This document shows positions 57,648 to 64,000 of a stretch of DNA of 64,000 nucleotides, piece by piece. The first letter of the stretch is position 1, and every line of letters begins with the position of its first letter. This DNA comes from Salinisphaera orenii subsp. orenii MK-B5. Lineage in GTDB: Bacteria; Pseudomonadota; Gammaproteobacteria; Nevskiales; Salinisphaeraceae. The DNA lies in NCBI RefSeq assembly GCF_003788635.1, contig NZ_AYKH01000044.1, forward strand, positions 1 through 64,000, in the 5' to 3' direction. The translations under genes were made by a program, and so were the position numbers. Below the pieces are notes generated by a model. That model made no database searches and was not told where the DNA came from. It saw only the letters and a list, made by a program, of their open reading frames with translations.

Positions 57648-58976
57648 ATGGAGTTCACGACTTTGGCTGAAACGCTCTGGCAACGCTGTCTTACGCATAT
57701 CGAAACGCGTCTGCCCGAGAAGGACGTCAACCTCTGGCTTCGGCCGCTGGAGGCCGATTTCAACGAGGGCGGACTCGATCTGATGGCGCCCAACGAGGTG
57801 GTACGGGATCAGGTCGAGCGCGAGCTGCGCACCCCGATCGCGAACGCGCTCAGCGAGATGGGCGAGCTGCCCAAGCGCATTCGCGTACTCGTCGGCGGTG
57901 GCCAACGCACGAGCGCACCGGCCACCGCGGAACCGGCGGCGGCCCCCTCGGCCACGCGCCACAACCTGGACGGTCGCTATACCTTCGAGACCTTCGTCCA
58001 GGGCAAGTCCAACCAGATCGCCCGGGCGGCAGCCGAACAGGCCGCCGATCCCGACAACGTCGCCTACAACCCGCTGCTCATCTACGGCGGTGTGGGTCTG
58101 GGCAAGACCCACCTGATGCAGAGCGTGGGCAACCGGCTGCTCGCCAATCAGCCGCAGGCGAAGGTCGCCTACGTACGCTCGGAGCACTTCGTCAACGAAA
58201 TGGTCACCGCCATCCGGCACAATCGGATGGATCGCTTCAAGGGCCATTACCGTTCGCTCGACGCCCTGCTGATAGACGACATCCAGTTCTTCGCCGGCAA
58301 GGACCGTTCGCAGGAGGAGTTCTTCCACACCTTCAACTCGCTGCTCGAATCGAACCAGCGGATCGTGATCACCTGCGACCGATTTCCGAAGGAGGTGGAA
58401 GGCCTCGAGGACCGACTCAAGTCACGATTTTCCTGGGGCCTGTCGGTGGCCGTGGAACCGCCCGAGCTGGAAACCCGGGTCGCCATCATGCTCTCGAAGG
58501 CCGACTACCACGGGATCACACTCCCACAGGAGGTCGCTTTCTTCATCGCCAAGCGGGTGCGCTCGAACGTTCGCGATCTGGAAGGAGCGCTGCACCGGCT
58601 CAAGGCCTCCGCGCAGATCACCGGCACGCCGATCACGGTGGACTTCGCCAAGCAGGCGCTGCACGACATGCTCGCGGTCTACGACCGGCTGGTCACGCTC
58701 GAGAACATTCAGCGCACCGTCGCCGAGTACTACAAGATGCGCCTCACGGACCTCCTCGGCAAGAAACGGACGCGATCGATCGCGCGACCGAGGCAACTCG
58801 CCATGGCGCTGGCCAAGGAACTGACCAATCACAGTCTGCCGGAAATCGGCCAGGGATTCGGTGGACGCGATCACACGACCGTTCTCCACGCCTGCCGCAA
58901 GGTCAAGGAACTGCGAGAGACGGATGCACGGGTGGACGAAGACTACGCGAACCTCAGCCGGATACTCACAAGCTGA
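57648..58976 (+). CDS. dnaA: Chromosomal replication initiator protein
   Basis: DnaA binds DnaA boxes at oriC and opens the duplex. The 442-residue protein has domain I (WLRPLEADF region) and a short linker (about 85-110). The AAA+ core holds Walker A GGVGLGKTH (147-155), ALLIDDIQFFAGKD (Walker B) and arginine-rich sensor motifs. The DNA-binding domain IV ends with RPRQLAMALAKELTNHSLPEIG and GGRDHTTVLHA. Start ATG at 57648; promoter and autoregulatory DnaA box about 60-90 bases upstream. Confidence 0.98.
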   Translation: MEFTTLAETLWQRCLTHIETRLPEKDVNLWLRPLEADFNEGGLDLMAPNEVVRDQVERELRTPIANALSEMGELPKRIRVLVGGGQRTSAPATAEPAAAPSATRHNLDGRYTFETFVQGKSNQIARAAAEQAADPDNVAYNPLLIYGGVGLGKTHLMQSVGNRLLANQPQAKVAYVRSEHFVNEMVTAIRHNRMDRFKGHYRSLDALLIDDIQFFAGKDRSQEEFFHTFNSLLESNQRIVITCDRFPKEVEGLEDRLKSRFSWGLSVAVEPPELETRVAIMLSKADYHGITLPQEVAFFIAKRVRSNVRDLEGALHRLKASAQITGTPITVDFAKQALHDMLAVYDRLVTLENIQRTVAEYYKMRLTDLLGKKRTRSIARPRQLAMALAKELTNHSLPEIGQGFGGRDHTTVLHACRKVKELRETDARVDEDYANLSRILTS

Positions 58977-59091
58977 CTGTGGATAAGCTCGGGACAAACA
59001 GAAGACAACGACAAACTCCGCAAGCCAGGAGCGGTTGACCACATTCCATCCACAGCTGTGCCACAGCCTTCAAGCGATTCGGACAGCAGAG

Positions 59092-59120
59092 TTATAAACA
59101 AGACATATCGTTGTTTATAA
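59092..59120. repeat. Perfect inverted repeat in the dnaA-dnaN gap
   Basis: TTATAAACAA (59092-59101), nine bases, TTGTTTATAA (59111-59120). Each arm differs from a DnaA box at two positions, so they may be paired low-affinity DnaA sites. A regulator site or the duplex-opening edge of oriC is also possible. Confidence 0.7.
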
Positions 59121-59157
59121 ATGGAAAACAAGAGAAATCAACAGCCAAGTCAGTCGT

Positions 59158-59175
59158 CTATTATTACTACTACTA
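59158..59175 (-). other. DnaA-trio run
   Basis: Read 3' to 5' on the minus strand, the bases are GAT AAT AAT GAT GAT GAT, six in a row. This is the (G/A)AT repeat that DnaA filaments bind on single-stranded DNA when opening the origin. Confidence 0.65.
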
Positions 59176-59232
59176 TCTTTTCTTAGGGACTCTCAAGACA
59201 AAAGGGACCACGGCTAAACGGGAGCCGCAGCC

Positions 59233-60333
59233 ATGCAATTTTCGATACAGCGCAGGGATCTACTATCGGCCCTTCAGACCGTCATCGGCGTCGTTGAACG
59301 ACGCCAGACCATGCCGATTCTCTCCAACGTGCTGTTCAAGGCCGATAACGATCGACTCATACTGACGGCGACCGACCTCGAACTTGAACTAATAACCGAA
59401 TGTAGCGCTGTCGTCGGTCAACCCGGCAGCGCTGCCGTACCCGCACGAAAACTTCTCGACATCTGCCGAGGTCTTCCGGACGACGCCGAGGTACAGTTGT
59501 CACAAGAACAACAGCAAACACGTGTGCAATCGGGCCGATCACGCTTCACGCTCGCCACCCTGTCCGCCCAGGATTGGCCCCATCTTGATGAAGTCGAAGC
59601 CGGCGACCAGTTCACGATCCCGGAAAGCACACTTCGAGGACTGCTCGAGCGCACACATTTCGCGATGGCCCACCAGGATGTGCGGTATTACCTCAACGGT
59701 CTGCTACTGGCACTGCGTTCTGACCGTCTGCGATGTGTCGCTACAGACGGTCACCGCCTCGCACTCAGCGACGCCGAAGCGACCATCGACATCGAAGAAC
59801 CTACGCAGGCGATCATTCCACGCAAAGCGATCACCGAGCTCGTACGCCTTCTGGACAACAGCGATGCCGAGATCAATATCCAGTTGTCCAGCAAACACCT
59901 GCGGCTACAGCTGCCCGGCCTCGTATTCACCACGAAGCTGATCGATGGCCGTTTTCCCGATTACGAGCGGGTCATTCCGACCGATGTCGACAAGATCATG
60001 GCCGCCAACCGCGACGTCATCCGCCAGGCCTTGTCGCGCACCGCGATTCTGTCGAACGAGAAGTTCGGTGGTGTCCGACTGGCCCTGAGCGAACATACGC
60101 TTCGTCTACAGGCTCAGAACGTGGAGCGTGAGGAAGCCGAAGACGAGCTTCAGGTCAGCTACGATAATCAACCGATGGAGATCGGATTCAACGTGAATTA
60201 TCTGCTGGAAGCGCTCGGTGCGATGCGCAGCGAAGAGTTCACCCTCTCACTTTCCGGCCCGGACAGCAGCGGACTACTGCAGGCGACGGACGACCCGTCG
60301 ACGCGTTACGTCGTCATGCCCATGCGACTCTAG
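59233..60333 (+). CDS. dnaN: DNA polymerase III sliding clamp, beta subunit
   Basis: The beta clamp encircles DNA and tethers polymerase III. The 366-residue protein has the three repeated clamp folds. Start MQFSIQRRDLLSALQ; middle FAMAHQDVRYYLNGLLLAL and ATDGHRLALS; C-terminal end ATDDPSTRYVVMPMRL, the typical clamp terminus. GGGAG precedes the ATG at 59233. It lies just downstream of the origin-like gap and ten bases before recF. Confidence 0.98.
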   Translation: MQFSIQRRDLLSALQTVIGVVERRQTMPILSNVLFKADNDRLILTATDLELELITECSAVVGQPGSAAVPARKLLDICRGLPDDAEVQLSQEQQQTRVQSGRSRFTLATLSAQDWPHLDEVEAGDQFTIPESTLRGLLERTHFAMAHQDVRYYLNGLLLALRSDRLRCVATDGHRLALSDAEATIDIEEPTQAIIPRKAITELVRLLDNSDAEINIQLSSKHLRLQLPGLVFTTKLIDGRFPDYERVIPTDVDKIMAANRDVIRQALSRTAILSNEKFGGVRLALSEHTLRLQAQNVEREEAEDELQVSYDNQPMEIGFNVNYLLEALGAMRSEEFTLSLSGPDSSGLLQATDDPSTRYVVMPMRL

Positions 60334-60343
60334 CCCCGCCAAG

Positions 60344-61432
60344 ATGCAATTGACGCGGCTTCGATTGACCGATTTTCGCTGTTTCGAGGCACTCGAGATC
60401 AATCCAGGCCCGGGCGTCAACGTCATCACGGGCGATAACGCCTCCGGGAAAACCAGTCTTCTGGAGGCGCTTTACATTCTGGGCCGCGGCCAATCGTTTC
60501 GACACGCAACGGCTCGTCCCGCGGTCCGGGAGGGACAGACCGCATTCACGGTGCACGGCTTGATCAGGTCCGGCGAACAACGCAGCCGGCAGTTGGCGGT
60601 GCAGCGCGATCGTCGCGGCATGCACTATCGCTGTGATGGCAACCCAAGCACGACCCGCCTCGATCTCGTCAACGCATTCCCGCTCCAGCTCATCGACCCG
60701 AATCTGCATCGCCTTCTGGAACAGGGGCCGCGTTATCGCCGGCATTTTCTCGACTGGGGCGTGTTCCACGTGGAACAGGCGTTCTTTCCCGCATGGCATC
60801 GGTACCGACGCGCTCTGCGGCAGCGCAATCGCGCGTTGAAGGCGCGCTGGGCTAAAAAGGACGTCATTGCATGGGACGCCGAGCTCGTGCACAACGCCGA
60901 AATCGTTGACGCCTGCCGACGTGCCTATATCGAGGATATACGCCGTTATATGCCGGCCCAGGCGGAACGCCTGCTCGGTGAGGCGACGATCGCCATCGAC
61001 TATGAACCCGGCTGGCGCCACGATGAGGGGTTCGGCGCCGCCTTGGCGGCCGGTTTGGATCAGGATCAACGGATGGGTTTCACCCAGCGCGGCCCCCACC
61101 GTGCCGATCTCCGGATATCAGTCGCTGAAACGACGGCCCGGGACTGGGTATCACGGGGGCAACAGAAAGTTCTTACAGCGGCGTTACTGATTGTCCAGGC
61201 CCGTTTGCTGCACTTACGGCGCGGCGTGCAGCCGATCCTTCTTGTCGATGACCTCGCGGCCGAGCTGGGGCCGCAGTACCGCGACGGGCTCGCCGCGGAG
61301 ATCGCCGCCCTCGGCGGTCAGTGCTTCGTTACGTTTCTGGAGGCCGCACTCGTTCCGGCCGCGCTGACACCGCGACGATTGTTCCACGTGGAACAAGGGC
61401 GCGTGACGGCCCATGGCGACGACGCGTGCTAA
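60344..61432 (+). CDS. recF: DNA replication and repair protein RecF
   Basis: RecF helps load RecA at gaps and restart stalled forks. In 362 residues it shows LRLTDFRCFE, Walker A ITGDNASGKTSLLEA (about 28-42), LIDPNLHRLLEQGP and the C-terminal ABC-type signature SRGQQKVLTAALLI, with Walker B LLVDDLAAELG. The ATG at 60344 fits the family start; the frame is open upstream inside dnaN. Two parS palindromes lie in the coding sequence and encode FHVEQ each time. Confidence 0.97.
   Translation: MQLTRLRLTDFRCFEALEINPGPGVNVITGDNASGKTSLLEALYILGRGQSFRHATARPAVREGQTAFTVHGLIRSGEQRSRQLAVQRDRRGMHYRCDGNPSTTRLDLVNAFPLQLIDPNLHRLLEQGPRYRRHFLDWGVFHVEQAFFPAWHRYRRALRQRNRALKARWAKKDVIAWDAELVHNAEIVDACRRAYIEDIRRYMPAQAERLLGEATIAIDYEPGWRHDEGFGAALAAGLDQDQRMGFTQRGPHRADLRISVAETTARDWVSRGQQKVLTAALLIVQARLLHLRRGVQPILLVDDLAAELGPQYRDGLAAEIAALGGQCFVTFLEAALVPAALTPRRLFHVEQGRVTAHGDDAC
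60762..60777. other. parS site 1 (ParB-binding palindrome) inside recF
   Basis: TGTTCCACGTGGAACA is a perfect 16-base palindrome identical in type to the Pseudomonas parS. ParB would spread from it and load SMC to separate sister origins. Confidence 0.9.
61380..61395. other. parS site 2 near the 3' end of recF
   Basis: The same palindrome, TGTTCCACGTGGAACA, extended by one more pair to 18 bases (61379-61396). It lies 618 bases from site 1, in the same reading frame of recF, encoding LFHVEQ. Confidence 0.9.
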
Positions 61433-61446
61433 AATCACGCGGTTAA

Positions 61447-63897
<2,451 letters not shown>

Positions 63898-63935
63898 CCC
63901 GGCCAGCGGCGGCCAGACCGACCGCGTGCCGGCTG

Positions 63936-64000
63936 CTACTGGCGCCGGCGCCTGTTCTTGCGGGCGGCGATCAGGGCGTCGGCGGCGGCGGCGAGATCCG
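63936..64000 (-). CDS. Possible C-terminal end of an unidentified gene cut by the window edge
   Basis: On the minus strand a frame open from the window edge reads DLAAAADALIAARKNRRRRQ and ends in TAG at 63938-63936, convergent with gyrB. The basic tail is protein-like, but 21 codons are too few to name a family or exclude a chance frame. Confidence 0.35.
   Translation of the reverse strand, partial: DLAAAADALIAARKNRRRRQ

Larger units (their letters stand above)
58977..59232. other. Probable replication origin (oriC) between dnaA and dnaN
   Basis: The sequence is strikingly AT-rich compared with its surroundings. It contains a perfect DnaA box, TGTGGATAA (58978-58986), and a near-box CCATCCACA (59046-59054). 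A perfect inverted repeat, TTATAAACAA-N9-TTGTTTATAA, lies at 59092-59120. Six consecutive DnaA-trio triplets (59158-59175; TAG TAG TAG TAA TAA TAG on the minus strand) follow. The order box, then trios towards dnaN matches the unwinding element of Bacillus subtilis. The rpmH-dnaA gap has one box and no trio run, so this interval is the better origin. Confidence 0.7.

Overview
The window looks like the origin-proximal part of the chromosome of a high-GC gammaproteobacterium. The right end carries rpmH, rnpA, yidC and mnmE on the minus strand, diverging from dnaA, dnaN, recF and gyrB on the plus strand. Two 16-bp palindromes inside recF match the ParB-binding parS sequence of the Pseudomonas type. 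The split methionine synthase, the orphan ectoine synthase and the overall gene content would fit a halophilic genus such as Salinisphaera, but that name is an inference, not a search result.

Layout. (1) 1-9660: a tightly overlapping minus-strand B12 salvage operon (btuB, cobO, cbiZ, cbiP, FecCD permease, ABC ATPase, cobU, cobT, cobC, cobS) behind a cobalamin riboswitch. It diverges from metH (9755-13652), which is split into two genes and is itself a B12 enzyme. (2) 13690-33572: mixed housekeeping and stress genes, mostly single transcription units: a DUF2235 gene broken by an amber codon, cytochrome b561, hslO, a metallo-beta-lactamase-fold protein, an exported NAD(P)-binding protein, a sulfotransferase, a PEGA lipoprotein, cspA, yaiI, ppa, a glyoxalase-type dioxygenase, DUF302, a YkgJ-like protein, a nitrilase-family hydrolase, an APC permease, def, DUF3820, an SMP-30 protein, a DUF1311 protein, yigZ and a parvulin. 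A structured intergenic repeat lies at 32645-33293.

(3) 33580-39142: an accessory island, visibly richer in A+T for 33795-36141. It carries a two-gene unit made of an NdpA/YejK-like nucleoid protein and a membrane-anchored partner of unknown family. A truncated HigA antitoxin remnant and short tandem repeats lie next to it, followed by a stand-alone HsdR-N nuclease-domain protein, a SHOCT-domain protein and a toxin-antitoxin pair with a frameshifted toxin. This is the best candidate for an undescribed system, possibly phage defence. (4) 39243-45968: the pyruvate dehydrogenase operon aceE-aceF-lpdA. (5) 46035-53739: an amidoligase plus glutaminase-fold pair of unknown product, csbD, a formate/nitrite-type channel, a glutamine cyclotransferase, a lone ectC, a pyruvate-oxidase-like enzyme and an FMN-binding glutamate-synthase-like protein.

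(6) 53814-64000: the origin region. rpmH and dnaA appear to share one palindromic -35 hexamer. The dnaA-dnaN gap is AT-rich and holds a DnaA box, a perfect inverted repeat and a run of six DnaA-trio triplets, so it is the likelier oriC. No tRNA, rRNA, CRISPR array or complete insertion sequence was seen. All calls were made by reading the sequence; nothing was searched against a database.
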